The notes: generated from the sequence alone by a model not told the origin. DNA of 32,334 nt from Acetobacteraceae bacterium (GCA_025360065.1 JANYCX010000082.1:1-32334), one strand, 5' to 3'. Positions 8,280 to 16,271 are shown, counted from the first letter of the stretch. Made by a program: numbers and translations.

Positions 8280-8370
8280 ATCGCAGGCTCCAAGCAAGAT
8301 GTTCATTTAGCGAACAAAAAACGTCAATGCCCAGCTTTGTCACGCGGCATCGTTGCGGGTGATCGGCGCC

Positions 8371-8844
8371 CTATACCTCGCGCCATATCTTGCCGCGCTT
8401 GCGCACCGGATCGAGCAGCGCCCAGTCGCCCTGCGGCAGGGTATGGCCCTTGGGAAAGGGTGGGCGCGGCTCCATGCCCAGCGAGATCATCACCCGGTCA
8501 TCGCGGTAGTAGCATTGCAGGATGATGCGCCCGAGCGCAGTGAGGTCTGCGCCACCCTCGGCGCGCAGTGTGGCGCAGGATTCTTCCTGTTTTTCGATGT
8601 CGAGGTCAGCAAGACTGCCGCCTGAGATGCGCTCAAGCTGCGCGAGCGCGCGGTGCACGGCAGCCGCGTCACGGTCCAGGCTTTTGGCGATATCGGCCTG
8701 AATCAGCGCATCATCGGCGCCGGGGACCTTGAATTCGGCGCTCGCCGGGATCATCCGGGCGCACAACGCGGCCAGGCTGCGCTTTTCGGCGTCGGACAGG
8801 ATGGGATCGCCCCAGGCGGGCAAGGGTGCGGCGGCTTTGGACAT
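8371..8844 (-). CDS. Gluconate 2-dehydrogenase subunit 3-like small subunit
   Basis: This 157-residue protein resembles the Gluconate_2-dh3 family (PF13618), the small subunit that accompanies GMC-type FAD dehydrogenases. The pattern ILSDAEKRSLAALCARMIPA near residues 15-34 matches the family opening (L...E...L..L.d.iiPa), and a helical middle leads to RIILQCYYRDDRVMISLG and a C-terminal GKIWREV. The ATG at 8844 has GAGG nine bases upstream; a TTG five codons earlier overlaps the GMC stop and is less likely. Family members usually carry a twin-arginine signal that exports the complex; none is visible here. It lies 11 bp behind the third GMC gene, strongly suggesting it serves one or all three. 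Confidence 0.8.
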   Translation of the reverse strand: MSKAAAPLPAWGDPILSDAEKRSLAALCARMIPASAEFKVPGADDALIQADIAKSLDRDAAAVHRALAQLERISGGSLADLDIEKQEESCATLRAEGGADLTALGRIILQCYYRDDRVMISLGMEPRPPFPKGHTLPQGDWALLDPVRKRGKIWREV

Positions 8845-8855
8845 GGCGGAGATCC

Positions 8856-10466
8856 TCAATCGAACAATGTGGCCAGGCGCTGCTTCATCTGGTCGGCGAT
8901 GTAGAGTGCGAGGGCCTGGATGGTGGAGGTCGGGTTGACGCCGCCCGAGGTGGTGAAGATCGAGCCATCGACGATGAACAAATTCTTCACGTCATGGCTG
9001 CGGCCCCAGTCATTGACCACCGACCGCGTCGGGTCGCTGCCCATGCGGGCGGTGCCCAGCAAATGCCAGCCGCCGTTCCGGATGGGTTTTTCCACCCCGA
9101 TATCCCAGGCGCCGGCTTCGCGCAGGGCCTCGGTGGCGCGCGCGATGGCGTGGTCGAGCATGCGGTTGGAGTTTTCCGACAGCGTGTAGTCGATCTTGGG
9201 CGCAGGGATGCCGTTTGCGTCTTTCAGCACCGGGTCCAGGGTGACGCGGTTATGTTCCTCGGGCAGGTCCTCGCAGATCGCGGCGATGTTCATCCGGTGA
9301 TTGTGCAGCTTGCGATAGACCGCATGATGCTCGGCCCCCCACGGCAGGCGGCCGGAGGCGAAGCTCTGCTGGGCTTCCATAATGGCGCCAACGCCACGGC
9401 CGAACTGCCAGGAATAGCCGCGCACGAAGCCGCGCGACTGATCGGATTCGTAGAATTCGTGGCTCCACAGCGATAGCGGCGGGCCGCGATTGCCGTCGGT
9501 TTCCTCGTTAAAATAGCCCCAGACGCTGGCGTAGGGATGAAACATCAGGTTCTTGCCGACCAGACCTGACGAATTGGCCAGCCCGTTCGGGAAGCGCTCC
9601 GATTTCGAGTTCAGCAACAGCCTTGGGGTGCCGATGCCATTGGCGGCCACGACCACGACATGGGCAGGCTGGAACTGCTCGACCCCATCGCGATCATAGT
9701 AAATCACGCCATTGGCCATGCCGGTGGCGTTGTCGATGGTGATCTCGCGCACCCGTGCCCTGGTGCGCAATTCCACCCCGGCGCGGATGGCGGCCGGCCA
9801 ATAGGTGATGTCGGTGCTGGCCTTGGCGCCCTGGGCACAGCCGGCGATGCAGTGGCCGAGATTGATGCAGGGCGCGCGGCCTTCATACTCGCGGGTGGTC
9901 ACCGCGCAGTCACTCGGCCACCAGTGCCAGCCCAGGCGGTTCATCGCCTCGCCCAATATGCGGCCCGAGCGCCCCATTGGCAGCGGCTCCATCGGCGAGG
10001 TTTTCTGCGGCGGATAGGCGGGGTCCCCGGCCAGGCCGGAAACCCCGGTCATGCGGTCATTCTCGGCGAAGAACGGCTCCAATTGGTGATAGTCGATCGG
10101 CCAGTCATCGGCCACGCCATCGAGTGATTTCACCTTGAAATCGGACGGGTGCAGGCGCGGGTAATGCGCGGCGTAGAGAATGGTGCTGCCGCCGACAGCA
10201 TTGAAGTTCAGCACCTTGATCGGCGAATTATCGTCATTGACCGGATAATCCGACCAGAGCTGGCGGCGGTTCGGGGACGTCGCCATGTCGTTGAACTGGC
10301 GCGCCTCCCAATCGCGGCCATTGGACGGATAATCGGTGGGGTTTTGCCAATCTCCCTGTTCAAGACACAGGATTTTCATCTTGGTATCGGCCAGGCTCCA
10401 GGCCACGGCGGCACCGGAGGCACCCGAGCCGATGATGAGCACGTCAACAGGTTCGTGACTGGGCAT
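8856..10466 (-). CDS. GMC-family FAD-dependent oxidoreductase, copy 1
   Basis: This 536-residue flavoprotein dehydrogenase belongs to the gluconate/sorbitol dehydrogenase-like branch and would oxidise an alcohol or aldose-type hydroxyl. The FAD dinucleotide motif GSGASGAA is at residues 13-20. The active-site pair is His468 in HLLGTARMG and Asn511 in GGVNPTSTIQ. Cysteines 200, 206 and 210 (C-x5-C-x3-C in GRAPCINLGHCIAGCAQG) resemble the [3Fe-4S]-binding loop of bacterial FAD-glucose dehydrogenase; that reading is inference. No signal peptide is seen. It lies last of three tandem paralogues and is 14 bp from copy 2, followed by the small subunit. Substrate unknown. Confidence 0.93.
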   Translation of the reverse strand: MPSHEPVDVLIIGSGASGAAVAWSLADTKMKILCLEQGDWQNPTDYPSNGRDWEARQFNDMATSPNRRQLWSDYPVNDDNSPIKVLNFNAVGGSTILYAAHYPRLHPSDFKVKSLDGVADDWPIDYHQLEPFFAENDRMTGVSGLAGDPAYPPQKTSPMEPLPMGRSGRILGEAMNRLGWHWWPSDCAVTTREYEGRAPCINLGHCIAGCAQGAKASTDITYWPAAIRAGVELRTRARVREITIDNATGMANGVIYYDRDGVEQFQPAHVVVVAANGIGTPRLLLNSKSERFPNGLANSSGLVGKNLMFHPYASVWGYFNEETDGNRGPPLSLWSHEFYESDQSRGFVRGYSWQFGRGVGAIMEAQQSFASGRLPWGAEHHAVYRKLHNHRMNIAAICEDLPEEHNRVTLDPVLKDANGIPAPKIDYTLSENSNRMLDHAIARATEALREAGAWDIGVEKPIRNGGWHLLGTARMGSDPTRSVVNDWGRSHDVKNLFIVDGSIFTTSGGVNPTSTIQALALYIADQMKQRLATLFD

Positions 10467-10480
10467 GCGCCTGGGGTTCC

Positions 10481-12079
10481 CTATTCGAACAGCGTGTCGA
10501 GCCGCTGTTTCATCTGATCGGCAATATAGAGCGCGATGGCTTGGATGGTCGAGGTCGGGTTCAAACCGCCGCCAGTGACGAAGACCGAGCCGTCGATGAC
10601 AAACAGGTTCTTCACATCGTGGCTGCGGCCCCAGGCATTGACCACCGAGCGTGCGGGGTCGGTGCCCATGCGCGCGGTGCCCAGAAGATGGCCGGGATAG
10701 TTCAGCACGTCACGCGAACAAGCGATGGTGTGGGCGCCGGCCGCGCGCATGATCTCGGTGGCGCGCGCAATGCCGTGTTCCATCATACGGGCGGTGTTGT
10801 CCGACATTGTGTAGTCGATGCGCGGGGCGGGAATGCCGTGCGCGTCCTTCAGCACCGGGTCGAGGGTGATCCGGTTATGCGCCTCCGGCAGATCGTCGCA
10901 GGCCACCCCGACATGGAAGCGATGGTTGGCAAACCGGCGCATCGCGGCGTGGTGGCCCGCCCCCCATGGGATGCGTCCAGCTTCCACGCCCGACATCGCC
11001 TCGCCCACCGGGCCGGCGCCGCGGCCGAATTGCAACATGTAGCCGCGCACGAAGTCGCGGGCGGGGTCGGTTTCGTAGAATTGCTTACTCCAGATCGAGA
11101 CAAGGGGGCCGCGCTGGCCGTCCATCTCGTCATCGAACCAACCGTGGATGATCGGCCAGGGATGCAGCATCAGGTTGCGCCCGACAAGACCTGAGGAATT
11201 GGCCAGTCCGTTTGGAAAACAATCTGATTTCGAGTTCAGTAACAGCCTTGGAGTGCCGATGCCGTTGGCCGCCATGACAACCACATGCGCGGGCTGGAAC
11301 ACTTCGCGCCCGTCACGATCATAGTAGATCGCGCCCGTGGCCATGCCGTCCGGGCCGATTGTGATTTCGCGCACCCGGCAGTTGGTCCGCAATTCCACCC
11401 CGGCGCGGATTGCCACTGGCCAATAGGTGATGTCGGTGCTGCCCTTGGCGCCCTGGGCGCAGCCGGGCAGGCAATGGCCGAGATTGATGCAGGGCGCGCG
11501 GCCATCATGCTCGACCGTGGCGATCGCGGCGCCCGACGGCCACCAATGCCAGCCCAGCCGGTTCATTGTCTCGCCAGCCCTGGTGCCGGACCGGCCGAGC
11601 GGGACTGGCGGCATTGGCATTGTGTGGGGCGGAAAGCCCGGGTCACCCGCCAGCCCGGCCACGCCCATCATTTGGTCGTTCTGGGCAAAGAACGGCTCCA
11701 GCACGGCGTAATCGATCGGCCAGTCATCGGCGACGCCATCGAGCGATTTCACCCGGAAATCGCTGGGATGCAGGCGCGGGAAATGGGCCGCGTAATGCAC
11801 CGTGCCACCCCCGACGGCGTTAAAATTGGCGATCTTCACGATCGAATTGGCATCGTTGATCGGATAATCGGCTGGAAGCTGACGCCGGTTGGCCATGATG
11901 TCGGCATCGCCGTAGCGCCGCGCCTCCCAATCCCGGCCATTGGCGGGATAGTCGGTGGGCTTCACCCAGTCACCTTGTTCGAGGCAGACGATGCGCATCT
12001 TGGTGTCCGCCATCGACCACGCGAAAGCTGCCCCCGACGCGCCGGAACCGATGATCAGGATGTCGACGGGATCGGTCAT
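10481..12079 (-). CDS. GMC-family FAD-dependent oxidoreductase, copy 2
   Basis: This 532-residue protein is co-linear with copies 1 and 3 over its whole length. The FAD motif GSGASGAA is at 11-18, the Cys triad at 197, 203 and 207, catalytic-type His464 in GHLLGTARMG, and Asn507 in GGLNPTSTIQ. Differences from copy 1 cluster in segments likely to line the substrate pocket, such as residues 59-90, 145-170 and 325-385. This suggests divergence of specificity rather than recent duplication. The gene starts 5 bp after the copy 3 stop with no clear Shine-Dalgarno, so it probably depends on ribosomes leaving copy 3. No export signal. Confidence 0.93.
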   Translation of the reverse strand: MTDPVDILIIGSGASGAAFAWSMADTKMRIVCLEQGDWVKPTDYPANGRDWEARRYGDADIMANRRQLPADYPINDANSIVKIANFNAVGGGTVHYAAHFPRLHPSDFRVKSLDGVADDWPIDYAVLEPFFAQNDQMMGVAGLAGDPGFPPHTMPMPPVPLGRSGTRAGETMNRLGWHWWPSGAAIATVEHDGRAPCINLGHCLPGCAQGAKGSTDITYWPVAIRAGVELRTNCRVREITIGPDGMATGAIYYDRDGREVFQPAHVVVMAANGIGTPRLLLNSKSDCFPNGLANSSGLVGRNLMLHPWPIIHGWFDDEMDGQRGPLVSIWSKQFYETDPARDFVRGYMLQFGRGAGPVGEAMSGVEAGRIPWGAGHHAAMRRFANHRFHVGVACDDLPEAHNRITLDPVLKDAHGIPAPRIDYTMSDNTARMMEHGIARATEIMRAAGAHTIACSRDVLNYPGHLLGTARMGTDPARSVVNAWGRSHDVKNLFVIDGSVFVTGGGLNPTSTIQAIALYIADQMKQRLDTLFE

Positions 12080-12084
12080 GGCGC

Positions 12085-13689
12085 CTACTCGAACAATGTG
12101 GCCAAACGCTGCTTCATCTGATCGGCGATGTAGAGCGCGAGGGCTTGAATGGTGGAGGTCGGGTTAACCCCGCCGGCGGTGACGAACAGGCTGCCATCGA
12201 CAACGAACAGGTTCTTCACATCATGGGCGCGGCCCCATTCATTGACCACCGAATTCGTGGGGTCGGCGCCCATGCGGGCGGTGCCGAGATTGTGAAAGCC
12301 GGACAGCGGGATCGGGTCAACCACCGAAATGTCATGCGCGCCGGCGGTGGCGAGCAGCAGGCGCGCCTTGTCGATCGCGTGGTGGATCATACGGCGGCTG
12401 TTGTCGCCGATGGTGTAGTCGATTTTCGGCGCCGCGATGCCGTGGCTGTCGGTCAGCACTGGATCGAGGGTGACGCGGTTATGCGCCTCCGGCAGGTCGT
12501 CCACCACGATCGACAGATTGAGGCGGCGATAATGCAGGCGGCGGAACACCGCGTGATGCGCACCGCCCCAGGGCAGGCGGCCATGTTCGAAGCTGGTGGT
12601 CGCCTCCACCACCGGGCCGGCACCGCGGGCGATCTGGAAGATGTAGCCGCGCTTGAAATCGCGTGCCGGGTCGGTCTCGTAAAATTCATGGCTCCACAGC
12701 GACAGCGGCGGGCCGCGATTGCCGTCTACCTCCTGATCGACATAGCCGTAGACCGAAACATAGGGGTGCAGCATCAGGTTGCGGCCAAGCTGGTCGGACG
12801 AATTGGCCAGCCCATTGGGGTGGCGGGCGCTGGCCGAGGCCAGCAGCAGGCGGGGCGTGCCGATGCCGTTGCAGGCGACGACGACGACATGGGCGGCCTG
12901 GAAGCAAAGCTCGCCGGTGGCGTCGTAATACTCGGCCCCGGTCGCCATACCGTCATCGCCGGTGGTGATGCGGCGCACCCGGCAATGGGTGCGCAGTTCC
13001 ACCCCGGCGCGGATGGCGCGCGGCCAGTAGGTGATGTCCACGCTCGCCTTGGCGCCCTGGGCACAGCCGGGGGTGCAGTGGGCGAGGTTGATGCATTTCG
13101 CCCGGCCGTCATATGCTTCGGTGGCGGCGGTGTTGTCCGATGGCCACCAGTGCCAACCCAACTGGTTGAAGGCCTTGCCCCACACCGCGCCAGAGCGGCC
13201 GAGGGCGTGCGGCGGCATTTGCGGGATTTTGCCGGGGGGATAGGCCGGGTCTCCGGCGAGGCCCGAGACCCCCATCATGCGGTCATTGAGATCGTAGAAC
13301 GGGGCAAGCTGGGCGTAGCTGACCGGCCAGTCCTGGCCAACACCATCGAGCGTGCGGGTGCGGAAGTCGCTGGGATGCAGGCGCGGCCAGTGGGCGGTGT
13401 ACATGATGGTGCCACCGCCAACGCCGTTAAAGTTCAGGATCTTGATCGGCGAGGCATCATCGTTGACCGGGTAATCTTCGGGGCGGCCACGGCGGTTGGG
13501 GCTGGGCGAAAAGTCGCCAGTGGCGCGGGCTTCCCAGTCGCGGTCATTGGCGGGGTAGTCAGTGGGTTTCATCCAGCCGCCCTGTTCGAGGCAGACGATG
13601 CGCATTTTGGTGTCGGCGAGCGACCATGCCATCGCCGCCCCCGATGCGCCGGCGCCGATGATCAGGATGTCGACGATGCTATCGGTCAT
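12085..13689 (-). CDS. GMC-family FAD-dependent oxidoreductase, copy 3 (first in operon)
   Basis: This 534-residue protein is the promoter-proximal member of the GMC tandem array. The FAD motif reads GAGASGAA at 12-19, the Cys triad is 199, 205 and 209 in KCINLAHCTPGC, the active-site His466 lies in FHNLGTARMG, and Asn509 in GGVNPTSTIQ. It ends IADQMKQRLATLFE like its paralogues. Its ATG overlaps, as ATGA, the stop of a short upstream frame whose last residues resemble the GMC C-terminus, which supports loss of a fourth copy. Substrate is unknown; the absence of a visible signal peptide suggests a cytoplasmic location or export in complex with another subunit. Confidence 0.93.
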   Translation of the reverse strand: MTDSIVDILIIGAGASGAAMAWSLADTKMRIVCLEQGGWMKPTDYPANDRDWEARATGDFSPSPNRRGRPEDYPVNDDASPIKILNFNGVGGGTIMYTAHWPRLHPSDFRTRTLDGVGQDWPVSYAQLAPFYDLNDRMMGVSGLAGDPAYPPGKIPQMPPHALGRSGAVWGKAFNQLGWHWWPSDNTAATEAYDGRAKCINLAHCTPGCAQGAKASVDITYWPRAIRAGVELRTHCRVRRITTGDDGMATGAEYYDATGELCFQAAHVVVVACNGIGTPRLLLASASARHPNGLANSSDQLGRNLMLHPYVSVYGYVDQEVDGNRGPPLSLWSHEFYETDPARDFKRGYIFQIARGAGPVVEATTSFEHGRLPWGGAHHAVFRRLHYRRLNLSIVVDDLPEAHNRVTLDPVLTDSHGIAAPKIDYTIGDNSRRMIHHAIDKARLLLATAGAHDISVVDPIPLSGFHNLGTARMGADPTNSVVNEWGRAHDVKNLFVVDGSLFVTAGGVNPTSTIQALALYIADQMKQRLATLFE

Positions 13690-13748
13690 GGCGCGCGATC
13701 TAACACGATGTCCGGGTGCTGCTCCACCTGATCGGCGATGGACAGTGT
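13686..13748 (-). pseudogene. Relic of a fourth GMC oxidoreductase (C-terminal tail)
   Basis: Read on the minus strand this gives TLSIADQVEQHPDIVLDRAP then a stop. Compare the C-termini of the three intact GMC proteins, ALYIADQMKQRLATLFE. The DNA shows the same relation: the bases encoding IADQ and the following GCAGC are shared, and the block sits directly before the ATG of copy 3, just as each copy precedes the next. The final codons have drifted, the stop has moved so that it overlaps the next start (ATGA), and nothing GMC-like is visible upstream. The frame remains open to 13871 (61 codons) but that upstream part is unlike any GMC protein. The match is short. Confidence 0.55.
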
Positions 13749-13987
13749 GTTCGCCCGGGAGTCCCCCCGATGAGCGGCCACACTGGCCGTCACCCTGCCA
13801 CGATAGCCATCAAACCGGACCCACTGCAACGCCATGCCCGATGACGGCTGGCGCGACGGTCGGCAACTCAATCGTCGGCAAACAGCGCAAAACCCGGCAA
13901 AGTTGATTGACAGCCCCAGCCTGCTCCATCACGGTCAGCCTCGGTAAGATTGCGATCCCCATAAGACCCTCGCCCAGGAGACGCGAC
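13749..13987. other. Divergent intergenic region between GMC operon and orphan binding protein
   Basis: About 240 bp separate the GMC relic from the plus-strand binding-protein start. It should contain the promoters for both transcription units. A TTGACA occurs at 13907-13912 on the plus strand, but no good -10 hexamer follows at 16-18 bp, so I do not call a promoter. The only firm signal is the AGGAG seven bases before the ATG at 13988. No operator-like palindrome stood out by eye and no regulator gene lies in the window beside it. Confidence 0.4.
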
Positions 13988-15589
13988 ATGAAGCGCCGCC
14001 AACTTCTTTCCGCCGCCACCGCCGGTACCGCCCTGTCGGCGCTGCCGCAATTGGCAAGACCCGCCTTGGCCCAAGGTGGCAGCAACCCACGGGTGTTGCG
14101 CTTTGTGCCGCATGCCGATCTGGCCAACCCCGATCCCATCTGGTCCACCACGACGGTTGCCGCGATGCACGGCTTTATGGTGTGGGACTGGCTTTATGGC
14201 CTGGACGAAAAATTCCTGCCGCATCCGCAGATGGTCGGACGCGAGGAAATCACCGATGACGGCCTGACCTGGACGCTGACCCTGCGTGAGGGGCTGGTGC
14301 ATCATGACGGCGAAAAGGTGCGCGCCACTGACGCCGTCGCCTCCATCGGACGCGCCGCGCGCCGCCAGCCGCTGGTGGAAACCCTGATGAACGCGACCAA
14401 CGAGTTGGCAGCGCTCGACGACAACCGGCTGCGCTTCCGGTTGAAGAAGAAATTTTCATTGCTGCCTTATGCTCTTGCCGGCATCCCGATCATGCCCGAG
14501 CGGATCGCCAAGACCGATGCCTTCACCCAGATCAGCGAGTATGTCGGCAGCGGGCCGTACAAATTCGTGCGCGACGAATGGAAGGCCGGCGCCGGGGCGG
14601 TCTATGCCCGCCACGACAAATATGTGCCGCGCGCCGAGCCGATCAGCATGTGGGCCGGCGGCAAAACCACGTTCTTCGATCGCGTCGAATGGACAACGAT
14701 GCCCGATCCGTCCACCGCCGCGGCAGCCTTGCAGCGTGGTGAAATCGACTGGCTGGACGGCCCGCTGATTGATCTGGTGCCGCAGTTGCGCAAGGCCAAC
14801 GGGGTGAAGGTTGAACTGTTCGACCAGCTTGGTAACTTGATGTCGTTGTTCTTCAACCATTATCAGCCACCCTTCGACAATGTGAAATTGCGCCGCGCGG
14901 TGATCGCGGCGATCAGCCAGCAGGACTTTGTGGACGCGGTGTTGGGCGACCAGCAGAAGGACCTCGGCGGGATCAATGTCGGGGTGTTCCCACCGGCCTC
15001 GCCCTATGCGAGCAAAGCCGGGCTGGAGGTGCTGACCGGACCGCGCGACCTGGCCGCCGCGCGCAAGATGGTGGCCGAGAGCGGTTACAAGGGCGAGCTG
15101 ATTGTGCTGATGTCGCCCACCGAAATCGCCTCGATCCGGCAATCTTCGCTGGTCGCGGAATCGGTGCTGAAATCGCTCGGGCTGAACGTGCAACTGGCCA
15201 GCATGGATTGGGGCACCATGATCCAGCGGCGCAATAGCCGCGAGCCGGTCGAAAAGGGCGGATGGAGCTGCTACACCACGTCGTGGACTGGGCTGTCGAT
15301 CAACACCCCGGCGACCCATCTGCCGCTGCGCGCCAATGGTGCGGCCGCTGGCGCATGGTGGCGCCCGACCGATCCGGAGCTGGAAAGACTGCGCGACACC
15401 TGGTTCGACGCGCCCGATCTGGCGGCACAGAAGCGCATCGCCGAAGATATTCAGCGCCGCGCACTGAACGAGGCCGCGTTCGTGCCGCTTGGCCTGCAAT
15501 TCCAGCCAACCGCGTTCCGCAACACCCTGACCGGCTTCGCACGGTCCGGCTTCGCGGTGTTCTGGGGCGTGCGCAAGGTGAGCGCCTGA
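13988..15589 (+). CDS. Orphan peptide/nickel-type solute-binding protein (family 5) with Tat-like signal
   Basis: This 533-residue periplasmic receptor of the SBP_bac_5 family is the only large plus-strand gene in the left half. The start at 13988 has AGGAG seven bases upstream and begins MKRRQLLSAATAGTALSALP, with a twin-arginine-like n-region and a hydrophobic core ending ALAQG. A frame extension to 13907 has no support. Conserved blocks include HPQMVGREEITDDGLTWTLT, LREGLVHHDGEKVRATD, VGSGPYKFVRDEW and KLRRAVIAAISQQDFVDAVL. No permease or ATPase follows it. It may feed either of the two complete importers nearby. It is divergent from the GMC operon, which suggests shared control. Confidence 0.93.
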   Translation: MKRRQLLSAATAGTALSALPQLARPALAQGGSNPRVLRFVPHADLANPDPIWSTTTVAAMHGFMVWDWLYGLDEKFLPHPQMVGREEITDDGLTWTLTLREGLVHHDGEKVRATDAVASIGRAARRQPLVETLMNATNELAALDDNRLRFRLKKKFSLLPYALAGIPIMPERIAKTDAFTQISEYVGSGPYKFVRDEWKAGAGAVYARHDKYVPRAEPISMWAGGKTTFFDRVEWTTMPDPSTAAAALQRGEIDWLDGPLIDLVPQLRKANGVKVELFDQLGNLMSLFFNHYQPPFDNVKLRRAVIAAISQQDFVDAVLGDQQKDLGGINVGVFPPASPYASKAGLEVLTGPRDLAAARKMVAESGYKGELIVLMSPTEIASIRQSSLVAESVLKSLGLNVQLASMDWGTMIQRRNSREPVEKGGWSCYTTSWTGLSINTPATHLPLRANGAAAGAWWRPTDPELERLRDTWFDAPDLAAQKRIAEDIQRRALNEAAFVPLGLQFQPTAFRNTLTGFARSGFAVFWGVRKVSA

Positions 15590-15645
15590 TACCGACCCGC
15601 TTAAGTGTTGACCCATGAAGAATGGGTCAATGCGGGTCGGTATCA
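15587..15645. repeat. Palindromic element 1 (interrupted hairpin)
   Basis: Outer arms TGATACCGACCCGC (15587-15600) and GCGGGTCGGTATCA (15632-15645) are exact reverse complements. Nested inside are TTGACCCAT (15608-15616) and ATGGGTCAA (15622-15630) around a 5-base loop. The left arm begins with the TGA stop codon of the binding-protein gene, so the element starts at the very end of the reading frame. It lies in a convergent intergenic region and could act as a transcription terminator for the plus-strand gene, though there is no long T-run after it. Confidence 0.8.
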
Positions 15646-15686
15646 GTCTTTGTTTGGCGCGCCGCCGCCGGCCAACCCGGCGCGCA

Positions 15687-15737
15687 ATACCAACCCGCCT
15701 TGACGATGGAAGAAGCATCGTCAAGGCGGGTTGGTAT
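15687..15737. repeat. Palindromic element 2 (perfect 22-bp stem)
   Basis: The left arm 15687-15708 and right arm 15716-15737 are perfect reverse complements of 22 bp around the 7-base loop GAAGAAG. The arms open ATACCAACCCGC and close GCGGGTTGGTAT, closely matching the ATACCGACCCGC ends of element 1, so the two are members of one repeat family rather than independent terminators. It lies between convergent genes and would fold into a strong hairpin in transcripts from either direction. Confidence 0.85.
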
Positions 15738-15745
15738 GATAACCA

Positions 15746-15787
15746 TAGTTGGGGCTTGTCGCGTGACCGCGGCAAGCCCGGTTGCTA
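15746..15787. repeat. Palindromic element 3
   Basis: GGGCTTGTCGCG (15752-15763) and CGCGGCAAGCCC (15768-15779) pair over 12 bp with one G-T wobble around the loop TGAC. Flanking ATAG (15746-15749) and CTAT (15784-15787) extend the symmetry after a mismatched stretch. It is the third palindrome in under 200 bp and sits 20 bp from the stop of the convergent nitroreductase gene, so it may help terminate that minus-strand operon. Confidence 0.65.
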
Positions 15788-15806
15788 TGAAGGTGCCTCC
15801 GCTCGA

Positions 15807-16271
15807 TCAGGCAAGCGGATCGAGCACCACCACGGGGATTTCCCGGTCAACCGCCTTTTTCTGATAATCCGCAAAAGGCGGCCAGATCACCACCGCTTTT
15901 TCCCACAGCGCCGCCCGTTCCGCGCCGGTCGCGGTGCGGGCGACAGCGTGCATCTTCTTGGTGCCGACCTGGATTTCGACGGCGGAATTGCCGAGAATAT
16001 TGCGATACCAGCCCGGATGCTCCGGCGCGCCACCCTTGGATGCAATGATGAAATAGCTGCCGCCGGTTTCGCCGTAAAACAGCGGGAACAGATATTTCTG
16101 GCCGGATTTGCGGCCGGTTGTGGTCAGCAGCAGCGACGGCACCGCCATCTCCGGCAGGTTCGGCGACTTGATTGTATACATATGGCCGTCGGTGCCGCCG
16201 CTGTGCTGATAGCGCGCGACATGATCCACCATCCATTGCGGCAAATTGGGGGCGAGAATGGCGTCGGTCAT
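15807..16271 (-). CDS. Nitroreductase/deazaflavin-dependent oxidoreductase (DDN-like) family protein
   Basis: This 154-residue protein has the split-barrel flavin/F420-binding fold of the DDN family (PF04075). Family hallmarks are the LLLTTTGRKSGQKYLFPLFY block near residues 46-65, IIASKGGAPEHPGWYRNILG, the VEIQVG strand, and a C-terminus REIPVVVLDPLA. In actinobacteria such proteins use F420; in proteobacteria the cofactor is less certain and may be FMN or haem. The ATG at 16271 is chosen because the frame upstream is antisense-like and Arg-rich. It is the last gene of the second importer operon, 58 bp behind the ATPase, with no obvious functional link to transport. Confidence 0.85.
   Translation of the reverse strand: MTDAILAPNLPQWMVDHVARYQHSGGTDGHMYTIKSPNLPEMAVPSLLLTTTGRKSGQKYLFPLFYGETGGSYFIIASKGGAPEHPGWYRNILGNSAVEIQVGTKKMHAVARTATGAERAALWEKAVVIWPPFADYQKKAVDREIPVVVLDPLA

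Noticed and set aside
12145-13731. 528-codon open frame antisense to GMC copy 3
   Set aside because: It is the complement of a clear GMC gene, in a GC-rich genome where antisense frames stay open; the protein has no recognisable domain and is rich in Gly, Arg, His and Asp as expected of a shadow.
13907-13950. TTGACA as a -35 box for the orphan binding protein
   Set aside because: No TATAAT-like hexamer lies 16-18 bp downstream; the nearest candidate, TAAGAT at 13945, is too far away.
13907-13987. 27-codon N-terminal extension of the orphan binding protein
   Set aside because: It would bury the signal peptide; the ATG at 13988 has a good AGGAG and a twin-arginine-like leader.
14456-15775. 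439-codon open frame antisense to the orphan binding protein
   Set aside because: Same reasoning; it also runs through the palindrome cluster and lacks a ribosome-binding site.
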